Part shown: piece after piece, positions 52,317 through 61,500 of the stretch
How the letters are laid out: every line of letters begins with the position of its first letter
Position numbering within the stretch: the first letter of the stretch is position 1
Assembly: GCA_949292785.1 (NCBI GenBank)
Contig: CASFBK010000002.1
Location: 248,001-312,000, forward strand
Origin: an uncultured Eubacteriales bacterium
Lineage (GTDB): Bacteria; Bacillota; Clostridia; Lachnospirales; Lachnospiraceae
DNA: 64,000 nt
Direction: 5' to 3'
The notes under the pieces: model-generated
What the model saw: the letters and a program-made list of their open reading frames with translations, nothing else
Database searches by the model: none
What the model was told of the DNA's origin: nothing
Translations under genes and position numbers: made by a program

Positions 52317-53354
52317 ATGGCAGCGACAATAAAGGATGTGGCAAAGCTTGCAGGGACCTCTGCCGCTACCGTATCAAAGGTAATGAATGGGTCTTATTCC
52401 ATTTCCAGAGAAACGGTAGAGCGCGTGGAGCAGGCAATGAAGGAACTGAATTACCATCCTAATATGCGGGCACGGAATTTTGCAAGGCAGTCTGGAAGAA
52501 ATGTGATATTTGTGACTTCTTTAGGAAAGGATGCCGGATTTTTAAATCCCCATATGTTTGAAATCATGTCGGGGCTGGAAGCGGCCCTTTCGGAAAAGGA
52601 ATATGCTTTGGGAATCAAGAGCCTGTCTGCCAAAGAAGCCTGCACCTATGTAAAGCATGTGATAGATACGAAGCTGGCAGATGGTCTGGTGATTCATGCC
52701 TCTGTAATATCCAGAGAACTGGATGAAATGGTGGAGGAATATAAGATTCCCCATATTGTGATAGGAATGCCGGATTTTCCGAATCATTTTTGCTGGATTG
52801 ATATTGATAACTGTTTGGCTGGTGAAATGGCAGCAAAATACTTGTTGGAATGTGGGTATCAATCGCTTGCTTTTATTGGAGGAAGGGAAGAGGATAAGAT
52901 TTCTATGCATCGTTTGAATGGCGTGCTGTCTGTGCTGAATGAGCATGATGTATTGATTCCGAAGGCATATGTGCAGCAGGGGGATTCTGTCTGTGACAGT
53001 GGATATGCCATGATGAAGGAGGTACTCCTGCAAAAGGAGCAGCCGGATGCCATTATCTGTGCCAATAATTATATAGCGTATGGATGTGTGAATGCGCTTC
53101 ATGATAATAATATCGAGATTCCAAAGCAGATGGGAGTCATCACTTTTGATGAGTATCCTTTTTCCCGAATTTTAAAACCCATGTTATCGGTAGTCAACAT
53201 TGACGTGTACGATATGGGATTCCAGACCGGAAAATATATTCTGATGAAGATAAAAAAGCCGAATCTGCATGTACAGTCTTATATAACATTACCTTCGCTG
53301 ATTGTGAGGGATTCTACCAAGAGAAAGGAAGAACCGCCGTTGTATCTGTATTAG
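52317..53354 (+). CDS. LacI-family regulator of the maltodextrin operon
   Basis: A 345-residue repressor with N-terminal helix-turn-helix (IKDVAKLAGTSAATVSKVMN) and a sugar-sensing C-terminal fold (VIFVTSLGKDAGFLNPH, MGVITFDEYPFSRILKPMLS). GGGAGG lies before the ATG, 20 bases after the GH13 stop, so it is in the same operon. It differs from the upstream LacI protein. The inverted repeat at 46231-46261 is a plausible site. Confidence 0.9.
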   Translation: MAATIKDVAKLAGTSAATVSKVMNGSYSISRETVERVEQAMKELNYHPNMRARNFARQSGRNVIFVTSLGKDAGFLNPHMFEIMSGLEAALSEKEYALGIKSLSAKEACTYVKHVIDTKLADGLVIHASVISRELDEMVEEYKIPHIVIGMPDFPNHFCWIDIDNCLAGEMAAKYLLECGYQSLAFIGGREEDKISMHRLNGVLSVLNEHDVLIPKAYVQQGDSVCDSGYAMMKEVLLQKEQPDAIICANNYIAYGCVNALHDNNIEIPKQMGVITFDEYPFSRILKPMLSVVNIDVYDMGFQTGKYILMKIKKPNLHVQSYITLPSLIVRDSTKRKEEPPLYLY

Positions 53355-53376
53355 GTACAGCGGCAGTTGTATTTTG
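53336..53376 (+). terminator. Weak terminator at the end of the maltodextrin operon
   Basis: GCCGTTGTA (53336-53344) pairs with TACAGCGGC (53356-53364, one G-T pair), followed by AGTTGTATTTT. It overlaps the LacI stop codon; the T tract is imperfect. Confidence 0.5.
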
Positions 53377-53420
53377 GAGAGATGGAGCGTGTGAATGATA
53401 CAATACGAACAAAAATGGCG

Positions 53421-53449
53421 TTGTTTTTCTTATGTGGAATTGCTATAAT
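53421..53449 (+). promoter_or_regulatory. Promoter of the DUF6062-aminotransferase pair
   Basis: TTGTTT (53421-53426), 17 bases, TATAAT (53444-53449). Confidence 0.75.
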
Positions 53450-53498
53450 TACAATGTATTTGAACGGTTATCATGATTTACAGGAAAGAGGATAGCAG

Positions 53499-54245
53499 AT
53501 GAAGGAAAAACTATATACCATCCCCATTCAGGATGCATTTTCAAAGGATTGTGAGTGTCCGGTCTGTGAGATGTATCGAAAGTTAGAAGAAAATGCCATA
53601 AATTATACCGTCGGACCAGGCGCAAGCTACATGGAAGAGGATATCAGAGAACAGAGTGACAGAGAGGGCTTTTGTCAGAAGCATCTGAAACAACTTTATG
53701 CATATCCAAATAAGCTTGGAATTGCCATGATGCTGAAAACCCATATGGACAAGACGATTAAGGATTTAGAAAAGGTGTCTAAGGTATCTCTGCCGCAGCC
53801 GAATTCTATGTTCAAAAAGAAGGAAGTGCAATCGCATCCCATTACGGATTACATTGCGCAATCCCAGGAGAAGTGTTTTGTATGTGGATATATCAATCAG
53901 ACCTTTCAAAGCTATATGATGACAATATTTTATCTATACGAGCGGGAAGAGGAGTTCCGTCAGCAGTTTGCTTCTTCCAAGGGATTTTGTGTCAATCACT
54001 ATAAGATTTTATTTGAGCAGGCGCCAAGATATCTGAACAAGAAGTATTTAGAGACATTTCTGACTACGTTAAATCAGATTTTTATGGAGAACTTTAAACG
54101 GGTGCGGGATGACCTGGAATGGTTCATTCGCAAAAATGATTACCGATATAAGGAAGAGCCATGGAAGAATGGAAGAGATGCGCTGCCAAGAGCCCTGACT
54201 AAAGTCGGCAGTATCTGGAACGGAGAAGAAGGAGGATTACAATGA
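53499..54245 (+). CDS. DUF6062-family protein
   Basis: A 248-residue cytoplasmic protein matching DUF6062. The typical start is YTIPIQDAFSKDCECPVCEM, with Cys pairs CECPVC (near 23-28) and CFVCG (near 126-130) and single CQKH and CVNHY Cys/His pairs, together suggesting zinc or iron-sulphur binding. AAGAGG precedes the ATG. Its stop overlaps the aminotransferase start by four bases (ATGA). The function of DUF6062 is unknown; the coupling to an aminotransferase is the only hint. Confidence 0.8.
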   Translation: MKEKLYTIPIQDAFSKDCECPVCEMYRKLEENAINYTVGPGASYMEEDIREQSDREGFCQKHLKQLYAYPNKLGIAMMLKTHMDKTIKDLEKVSKVSLPQPNSMFKKKEVQSHPITDYIAQSQEKCFVCGYINQTFQSYMMTIFYLYEREEEFRQQFASSKGFCVNHYKILFEQAPRYLNKKYLETFLTTLNQIFMENFKRVRDDLEWFIRKNDYRYKEEPWKNGRDALPRALTKVGSIWNGEEGGLQ

Positions 54246-55435
54246 TTAATCAAATGTATAAAGATATGTTAAATGGAAAATCCATTATCCGACAGCAGTC
54301 GGAATTTGCAACAGAGCTTGGGAAAACAATCGGATATGAAAATGTTTTTGACTATAGTCTTGGAAATCCAAGTGTCCCGGTGCATGAATCCTATACAGCA
54401 GTCATGCAAGATTTACTGAATGATTTAGACCCGGCTAAGCTGCATGGCTACAGTCCGTCTCTGGGAAATACGGAAGTCCGCACCAAGGTGGCTGCAAGCT
54501 TAAAGCAGCGTTTTGGTCTGGATTACGAGACAAAGCATATTTTTATGACCAGTGGAGCAGCGGGCGCGCTCGCTCACGCACTGCGCTGTGTGACTCAGCC
54601 GGGGGATGAGGTCATTACCTTTGCACCGTTTTTTCCGGAGTATCATGAGTATGTAGGAAAGACGGGAGCAATTTTAAAGGTGGTTCCGGCGAATACAAAG
54701 GATTTTCAGATTAACTTTGATGCATTTGAAGAACTCCTGACAGAAAAGGTTCAGGCAGTTTTAATCAATACACCAAATAATCCATCGGGAATTGCCTATT
54801 CGGAAGAAACCATTATCAAAATGGCGGAGCTTATGAAGCGGAAGCAGGAGGAATACGGACACGATATTTTCCTGATTAGTGACGAGCCTTATCGGGAAAT
54901 CGTATTTGATGGAAAAGAGACGGTCTATCCCAGCAGATATTATGATAATTCTCTTTCCTGCTATTCCTTTTCTAAGAGCCTAAGCCTTCCGGGAGAGCGA
55001 ATTGGTTATATTGCGGTAAATCCAAAGGCAACAGATGCAGATATCATTGCGGTGATGTGCGGGCAAATCAGCCGCGGTATCGGACATAACTGTCCTTCTT
55101 CCAGCGTTCAGCTTGCAGTAGCAGAGGTGCTGGATAAGACCAGTGACCTATCTGTTTACGAGAAAAATATGAATCTGATTTATGATGAACTGATAAAACT
55201 GGGCTTTGAGGTAGTAAGACCGGGCGGAACCTTTTATATTTTCCCGAAGGCATTAGAAGAGGATGCAACGGCATTCTGCCTGAAGGCAAGAAAATATAAT
55301 CTGATTCTGGTGCCAAGTGACAGCTTCGGTGTGCCGGGATATTTCAGAATGGCATATTGTATTGATACCGAAAAGGTATTACGAAGTTTTTCCGCATTGG
55401 AGCAGTTTGTAAAGGAAGAATATGGAGTAAAATAG
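54242..55435 (+). CDS. Pyridoxal-phosphate-dependent aminotransferase (class I/II)
   Basis: A 397-residue fold-type I aminotransferase of the AspC-like group. The cofactor-binding Lys is in CYSFSKSLSLPGERIGY near residue 240. NTPNNPSG and SDEPYREI are the usual substrate/cofactor strips, and FRMAYC near the end holds the carboxylate-binding Arg. It is translationally coupled to DUF6062. Substrate choice (aspartate, alanine, aromatic) cannot be resolved from sequence alone. Confidence 0.9.
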   Translation: MINQMYKDMLNGKSIIRQQSEFATELGKTIGYENVFDYSLGNPSVPVHESYTAVMQDLLNDLDPAKLHGYSPSLGNTEVRTKVAASLKQRFGLDYETKHIFMTSGAAGALAHALRCVTQPGDEVITFAPFFPEYHEYVGKTGAILKVVPANTKDFQINFDAFEELLTEKVQAVLINTPNNPSGIAYSEETIIKMAELMKRKQEEYGHDIFLISDEPYREIVFDGKETVYPSRYYDNSLSCYSFSKSLSLPGERIGYIAVNPKATDADIIAVMCGQISRGIGHNCPSSSVQLAVAEVLDKTSDLSVYEKNMNLIYDELIKLGFEVVRPGGTFYIFPKALEEDATAFCLKARKYNLILVPSDSFGVPGYFRMAYCIDTEKVLRSFSALEQFVKEEYGVK

Positions 55436-55450
55436 AAAATGTAATTTTTC

Positions 55451-55491
55451 ATACTGCGTTAAATAGAAAATATTTAGCGCAGTATTTTTTT
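55451..55491 (+). terminator. Terminator after the aminotransferase gene
   Basis: ATACTGCG (55451-55458) pairs with CGCAGTAT (55478-55485), extended by the inner AAAT/ATTT, followed by seven T. Confidence 0.88.
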
Positions 55492-55552
55492 GCTCTATAG
55501 GAAACACCGTGTTGCGTTAAAGCGTAAAATTGTGATTCCTATAGAGCAAAAA
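55487..55552. repeat. Perfect 17-bp inverted repeat, possible small repetitive element
   Basis: TTTTTGCTCTATAGGAA (55487-55503) and its exact complement at 55536-55552 flank a 32-base loop. The T arm overlaps the preceding terminator. The following 90 bases also hold a small palindrome (GTCGCAAGCGAC). It is shaped like a REP/MITE-type intergenic element; genomic copy number cannot be judged from this window. Confidence 0.6.
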
Positions 55553-55682
55553 GCACTCCGTACAGGATGCGCACTCGCACAAGTGGAATTATGTCGCAAG
55601 CGACTGTGCTCGGCGCGGCAAAGTGTGTTCCGCTTGATAGGTAATGTATATTCGCGAGAGTCGGAAAAGGGAAGAGAAACAG

Positions 55683-56009
55683 ATGGAAGATACACAATTA
55701 CTAAAAGGTATTTTAGAAGGCTGCGTTCTTGGAATCATAAGAAGAGGAGAAACCTATGGGTATGAAATACTTTCTGTTTTAGGCGAATGTGGATTTGATA
55801 ATGTAAGTGAGGGAACGTTGTATCCGGTACTTACCAGATTGGATAAGAAAGGATATATTACCTGCCGAAAGGAGCGTTCTCCGTTGGGACCTGTTCGGAA
55901 GTATTATCGTATTACGGCAGCAGGGGAAGCGCAATTTTATAGTTTTCAGAAGAATTATAAAAGGATTACGGAGTGCGCAAATATGATTTTGGCGGGAGGA
56001 GAAGAGTAA
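55683..56009 (+). CDS. PadR-family transcriptional regulator
   Basis: A 108-residue winged-helix protein. QLLKGILEGCVLGIIRRGET, then YGYEIL, the FDNVSEGTLYPVLTRLDKKG recognition part and PVRKYYRITAAGE are diagnostic of PadR. The ATG at 55683 is preferred (AAGGGAAGAG upstream) over the 55644 opening. The downstream HAAS-like membrane protein gene begins one base after its stop, a common PadR pairing. PadR proteins usually repress such neighbours. Confidence 0.9.
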   Translation: MEDTQLLKGILEGCVLGIIRRGETYGYEILSVLGECGFDNVSEGTLYPVLTRLDKKGYITCRKERSPLGPVRKYYRITAAGEAQFYSFQKNYKRITECANMILAGGEE

Positions 56010-56010
56010 T

Positions 56011-57063
56011 ATGGCAAGCTATATAATGGAAAAGGATAAACTTACGGGAGAATACAAAGAGATTTTTGTCAGGGCAGAGACTTATGCTATGCTTCTGGGG
56101 ATAGAGAATCAGGTTCAGGAGGATATGCTGATGAATCTGGTGGATATCCTATGCACGGCACAGGAGAAGAAAAAGCCGGCGGCTCAGATTATTGGAAATG
56201 ATGTGGAACAGTTCTGCAAGGATTATTTCCAGGAACAAAGAGGAATTCTGGGAGCTATCCGGGGAATTCCAGGATGGTTATACCGGGTGAGCGCTGTAGT
56301 TCTGATTTTTGGAATTTTGGAAATTATTTTTTGTGCCGGGGACCCGGCGGTTCAGATTTGGACTGTGACTATGGACATCAGCGGGTTTTTAGTGGGGCTT
56401 TTGGTTGGTGGTATCACCAGCTGTATTGCGCTTTGGGTGCTAAGACCTCTTCTGTTTCGGTTGAAAAAAGTGAATGCTACGGTAATTGCATTTCTGGTGT
56501 TAATAATTAATTTTTTGTTAATTGCAGTTGGCATAATAAAATTCGGGGAACAGACGCTTGCGGTTCCGATTCTTCCGGTGTTAATAGGAAGTGCCATGTT
56601 TGTGATTGCTTATAAGGGCTATCAGATATATCAGAGATATCAAAAGAACGGAAGCATAAAGAAGCCCCAAAAGGATGGCATTTTTCGTGAAATTTATCAC
56701 AATACCGTAAAAACAGAGACACCGAAGCAGTTGAAAAAACGATTTGAGAAAATAAATAAACGGCGTAGGAAGAGAGGAAAAACGGAAATAACCAGTGAAG
56801 AATTTACCAGAAAAATGCAGATGGAATATAAAATGGCAAAGATAGCGATTTTGGTAATGTATGCAGCAATATGGGCGGGAAGCACGTTTTCCGACATTAT
56901 GCGGGGGCAGTGGTGGCCGGATACGGTGATTCTTGCCGGAATTCTTCTGGTATGCTATAGATTGTTTTCACCGAAATATATGTTGAAACTGCTAAAACAA
57001 TGTGAAAAACAGAAAGCAGATGTGATTGAAATGGCAGAGCGGATGGCAGAAGAGAGGCGTTAG
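56011..57063 (+). CDS. HAAS/DUF1129-like membrane protein paired with PadR
   Basis: A 350-residue protein. The first 75 residues are soluble and helical (LTGEYKEIFVRAETYAMLLG, then EEQ-type helices), resembling the domain often linked to PadR regulators. Five to six membrane helices follow (about 92-115, 120-145, 152-170, 175-195, 270-290, 300-320), split by a basic loop KKRFEKINKRRRKRGK. No enzymatic motif is visible. It is probably a membrane component of a PadR-controlled stress or envelope response. The family assignment is approximate. Confidence 0.65.
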   Translation: MASYIMEKDKLTGEYKEIFVRAETYAMLLGIENQVQEDMLMNLVDILCTAQEKKKPAAQIIGNDVEQFCKDYFQEQRGILGAIRGIPGWLYRVSAVVLIFGILEIIFCAGDPAVQIWTVTMDISGFLVGLLVGGITSCIALWVLRPLLFRLKKVNATVIAFLVLIINFLLIAVGIIKFGEQTLAVPILPVLIGSAMFVIAYKGYQIYQRYQKNGSIKKPQKDGIFREIYHNTVKTETPKQLKKRFEKINKRRRKRGKTEITSEEFTRKMQMEYKMAKIAILVMYAAIWAGSTFSDIMRGQWWPDTVILAGILLVCYRLFSPKYMLKLLKQCEKQKADVIEMAERMAEERR

Positions 57064-57153
57064 GAGAGAGATTAAATAGCCAAATAAAAGATTTGGAATA
57101 ACGCAAAAAGAAGCAGAGAAGATGTTAAAATGCTTGAAAGAAGATGAAAATAA

Positions 57154-57193
57154 AAAAAGACGTGAATCAGATATTTGTGATTCGCGTCTTTTT
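57154..57193. terminator. Bidirectional terminator between the HAAS-like gene and pta
   Basis: AAAAAGACGTGAATCA (57154-57169) pairs with TGATTCGCGTCTTTTT (57178-57193, one mismatch). T tracts exist on both strands, serving the two convergent genes. Confidence 0.88.
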
Positions 57194-57202
57194 CTATAGC
57201 GT

Positions 57203-58198
57203 TTAGTCCTCAACCAATGCAGCAGTAATAATTGCCATAGAGTAAACCTCTTCCGCATTGCATCCACGGGACAGGTCATTGATTGGGGCATTTAATCCTA
57301 ACAGGATTGGTCCGTATGCATCAAAGTTACCCATACGCTGTGCAATCTTGTATCCGATATTACCGGCGTTGATATCAGGGAAAATAAATACGTTTGCGTG
57401 ACCTGCAACCTCGTTACCAGGGCATTTTGTTTTTGCCACACGAGGAGACACGGCAGCGTCAAACTGTAATTCTCCGGCGATTGGAAGGTCCGGTCTTAAT
57501 ACCTTTGCCTTTGCAGCCGCATTACGCATTTTATCTACATCTTCGCCCTTTCCGGAACCAAGGGTGGAATAGCTTAAGAATGCGACTTTTGGATCAATAC
57601 CGAAAATCTTACCGCAGTCAGCAGCTTCTGAAGCAATTTCAGCAAGTTCATCTTCATTTGGCTTAATGTTGATGGCACAGTCTGCCATTGCCAATACTTC
57701 ATTTTCACCGGTAGCGGAAGGGCGTACCAGGATGAAGCAGGAAGATACAATGTTGTGTCCCGGCTTTGTTTTGATTAACTGCAGTGCAGGACGCACGGTG
57801 TCAGCAGTAGAGTAAGTTGCGCCACCAAGCAATGAATCTGCAATTCCCATTTTTACCAGCATGGTTCCGAAATAATTTCCCTGTTTTAAGATTTTACGTG
57901 CTTCTTCCGGCTGCATGTTTTTGCTTTTACGAAGTTCGCAAAGGGCGTCTACCATTTCGTCCATTTTCTCATAATTTTCCGGGTCAACGATTTCTGCACC
58001 ACGGATATTGTAACCATATTCCTCGCTGGCAGCTACTACCTTTTCCGGATTTCCGACCAGAATTGGTGTTAAGAAGTTAGATGCCAGAAGACGGGAAGAT
58101 GCTTCTAAGATTCGTGGGTCAGTTCCTTCTGTAAAAACAATTTTTTTCGGGCTCTTCTTTAGCTTATCAATCATCATGCCAAAGCCTTGCATATTCAT
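57203..58198 (-). CDS. pta: Phosphate acetyltransferase
   Basis: A 331-residue enzyme interconverting acetyl-CoA and acetyl phosphate, the step before acetate kinase in fermentative ATP production. IVFTEGTDPRILEAS at the start and DINAGNIGYKIAQRMG, AYGPILLGLN near the end are family signatures. AGGAGG precedes the ATG. In many clostridia ackA follows directly; here a terminator follows, so ackA lies elsewhere. Expression is probably constitutive from the promoter just upstream. Confidence 0.95.
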   Translation of the reverse strand: MNMQGFGMMIDKLKKSPKKIVFTEGTDPRILEASSRLLASNFLTPILVGNPEKVVAASEEYGYNIRGAEIVDPENYEKMDEMVDALCELRKSKNMQPEEARKILKQGNYFGTMLVKMGIADSLLGGATYSTADTVRPALQLIKTKPGHNIVSSCFILVRPSATGENEVLAMADCAINIKPNEDELAEIASEAADCGKIFGIDPKVAFLSYSTLGSGKGEDVDKMRNAAAKAKVLRPDLPIAGELQFDAAVSPRVAKTKCPGNEVAGHANVFIFPDINAGNIGYKIAQRMGNFDAYGPILLGLNAPINDLSRGCNAEEVYSMAIITAALVED

Positions 58199-58244
58199 AG
58201 TAAAATTCCTCCTAATCCTTAATAGTCTTTTTTGCTCTAACTAT

Positions 58245-58272
58245 AATTTACCACGTTTCAAATTTTTTTCAA
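58245..58272 (-). promoter_or_regulatory. Promoter of pta
   Basis: On the minus strand TTGAAA (58272-58267), 16 bases, TAAATT (58250-58245). Between it and the RND promoter (58273-58427) the sequence has T-rich runs but no gene. Confidence 0.55.
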
Positions 58273-58427
58273 CGGATAGAGTGTACAAAAACAGAAACAG
58301 AAAGGGGTTTTTTTGTTTTTTTTGAAGAACAGTGACCGTTATTGAAAAAAATATACTATTTACGTTAGCGCTCCGGATTCCGGAAGGACCACATTTTTCA
58401 ATTTATAAAAATTTTATACTTTTACTC

Positions 58428-58479
58428 TTGTTTTTCCAAAATCCAATGACTATAATGAGACCAGAACCGACTGGTCGGT
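58428..58479 (+). promoter_or_regulatory. Promoter and palindromic operator of the RND-TetR operon
   Basis: TTGTTT (58428-58433), 17 bases, TATAAT (58451-58456). ACCGACTGGTCGGT (58466-58479) is a perfect 14-base palindrome directly over the expected start of transcription. The last gene of the operon encodes a TetR protein, the obvious binder. Confidence 0.75.
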
Positions 58480-58517
58480 CGGAAAATGGTTTAGAAAAAA
58501 CGGAGGATGAAAGAGTA

Positions 58518-61500
58518 ATGTCAAGATTTAGCGTGAAGAAGCCTTATACCGTAATTGTGGGGATTGTGCTGGTAATTATTCTTGGCTTCGTATCATTGAG
58601 TAAGATGAGTACGGATTTGCTGCCAAGTATGAATATGCCGTATGCCCTGGTAATTACAAGCTATGCCGGAGCAAGTCCGGAGCAGGTGGAGAGCGTGGTA
58701 ACAGAGCCTGTGGAGAGTGCGATGGCAAGTACCTCTAATATCAAAAATATCAGTTCCCGTTCCTCGAATAACCTGTCCATGGTTATTTTGGAATTCGAAC
58801 AGACAGCAAATATGGACTCTGTTACCATCGAAATGCGGGAGAGTTTAGACCAGATTAAGAGCTACTGGCCGGATGCAGTAGGAAACCCGATTATCATGAA
58901 AATCAATCCGGACATGATGCCGATTATGATAGCCGCAGTAGATGTAGAGGGAATGGATACACTAGAAATCAGTGACTATACCAATAATGAACTGATAGCG
59001 GAGTTAGAGAGTGTAGAAGGTGTTGCTTCTGTATCTGCTACAGGTGTAATAGAAGAGTCCATCCAGGTCGTTTTAAATCAGGAAAAAATTGATGCCATCA
59101 ATGAGAAAATCATGGCGTCTTTGGATGAAAAGTTTTCTGATGCAGAAAGCCAGATAAATTCTGCCAAGAGTGAGATAGCGAGTGGAAAAGATAAGCTGGA
59201 AAGCGGACAGGATGAGATGGCAGGCCAGATTGGTGATGCTCAGAATCAGTTGAATGATAAAAAAATAGAACTGTTTCAGACGGAGGCTGACTTAAATACC
59301 AAGCTGGCAGAGTTACAGGAAGCAAAGAGCACCACAGAAGCAGGAATTGCAAGTCTGCAGGAAGTGCAAAGTCAGGTACAGAGCCTGATTGAAAGTAAGG
59401 GTCAGTTGACTGCCGCCATTACAGGAATGCAGCAGGCAGGACAGGATACCACAGAAATGGAAGCAAATCTTGCACAGATAGAAGCAGGGCTTTCCATGGT
59501 AAAGGCACAGTTGGCAGCACAGGAAGGAAGTACAGTATCAGAGGCATCCTCGGACGAAGAACTGACGGCTTATATTACAGCCACCCTTACGCAGGCACAG
59601 CAGGGACTGGTGCAGATTAATGGAGGCATTGCAACCATCCAGACTGCCCTTGATAATATTGCAGCAGGAAAAGCGACCATAAATGAAACCCTTGCCACCC
59701 TGAACGAAAGCCAGATTGCGGGAGTCATTGAAATGGGAAGTGCTTCTGCCCAGCTGGCAAGCGGAGAAGAAAAGCTGGAGGAATCCCAGAAAGAGTTCGA
59801 GGACACGAAAGAGCAGGCATATGATTCCGCAGACTTAAATCATATTCTTACTATGGATACCTTGAGCGGAATTCTTACCGCCCAGAATTTCTCCATGCCG
59901 GCAGGTTATATTACGGAGGATGGTATTCAGTACATGGTTCGTGTAGGAGATGCCGTTGATAACGTAGATGCATTGGAGGATATGGTACTGATGGACCTTG
60001 GTATGGAGGGAGTAGACGTCATTCATCTTTCTGATGTAGCGGACATTACGGTGGTAGATGATTCCGAGGATACGTACGCAAAGGTAAATGGGAATCCGGG
60101 AATTATGCTTTCGATTGAAAAACAGACGGGATATTCCACCGGAGATGTGACGGACCGTGTATATGAGAAATTTGAGTCCATGCAGAAGAATAACGAAGAC
60201 CTTCATGTTTCCGTTTTAATGGACCAAGGAATTTACATAGATATGATAGTGGATTCCGTTTTAAATAATATGATTTACGGAGCTGTATTGGCAGTAATTA
60301 TTCTGGTGTTGTTTTTAAAGGATATTAAGCCGACACTGGTAATTGCCGTATCGATTCCGATTTCTGTTATTTTTGCCATTGTGCTGATGTATTTCAGCGG
60401 AGTTACCCTGAATATGATTTCACTGTCAGGACTGGCACTGGGAATCGGTATGCTGGTGGATAACTCTATCGTAGTCATTGAGAATATATATCGTATGCGA
60501 AGTGAAGGTGTGCCTGCAAGAAAGGCAGCCGTGGAAGGAGCAAAACAGGTAAGCGGTGCTATTGCAGCTTCCACACTGACAACGGTATGTGTATTTGCTC
60601 CGATTGTATTTACCGAAGGAATTACCAGACAGCTGTTCGTGGATATGGGACTGACGATTACTTATGCATTGCTGGCGAGTCTGATTGTAGCGTTGACCTT
60701 TGTGCCGATGATGGGCTCTAAGATGCTAAAGAAAACAAAGGAAATCAAGCATCCATGGTTTGACAAATTCCAGAATGTGTACGGGGCAGTTCTGGAAAAA
60801 CTATTGCATGTAAAACCATTGGTATTACTGGTAATGGTAGTACTTCTGGTAGTCAGTGCTTATGCTTCTGTCTCCAAGGGAACGGCATTCTTCCCGGATA
60901 TGGAAAGCACTCAGATGACAGTGACTATCACACCGCCGGAGGACTATGAATTTGAAGAAACATGCGAACTGGCAGATAAAGTGACAGAGAAGATTCAGGA
61001 AATTGAGGATGTAGAATCCATAGGAGCCATGGCAGGCGGCGGGACCATGATGTCAATGGGCAGTGGTGATGACCAGGTGACCTTGTACCTTATCCTGAAA
61101 GAAGACAAGGAACACAGCAATGAAGAGATTGCAGCCATGGTTGCGGATATGACAAAGGATATGGAGGGGGAAATTACTGCCAATGCTTCCTCTATGGATA
61201 TGACGTCCTTAATGGGAGAAGGACTTTCCATTCAGATAAAGGGAAGAGATTTAGATACCCTGCAGGAAATCGCAAAAGAGGTGTCAGAAATTGTAAAAGG
61301 CGTAGAGGGAACGACAGAGATATCGGATGGTGTAGAAGAAACGACACCGGAATTTAGAATTACCGTAGATAAGGAAAAAGCGGCAAAATATGGAATGACA
61401 GTAGCTCAGATTTATCAGCTTGTGTATGCACAGATGGAAAATACCACAGCAGATGCCACGATTTCTACCGATATAAAGGATTACGATGTATATCTGGAGT

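Noticed and set aside
52542-53102. Minus-strand open frame of 186 codons
   Set aside because: It is a shadow of the LacI gene, with no family features.
58332-58517. Longer N-terminus of the RND exporter
   Set aside because: The promoter, operator and ribosome site all lie within this stretch, and the RND fold begins after the ATG at 58518.
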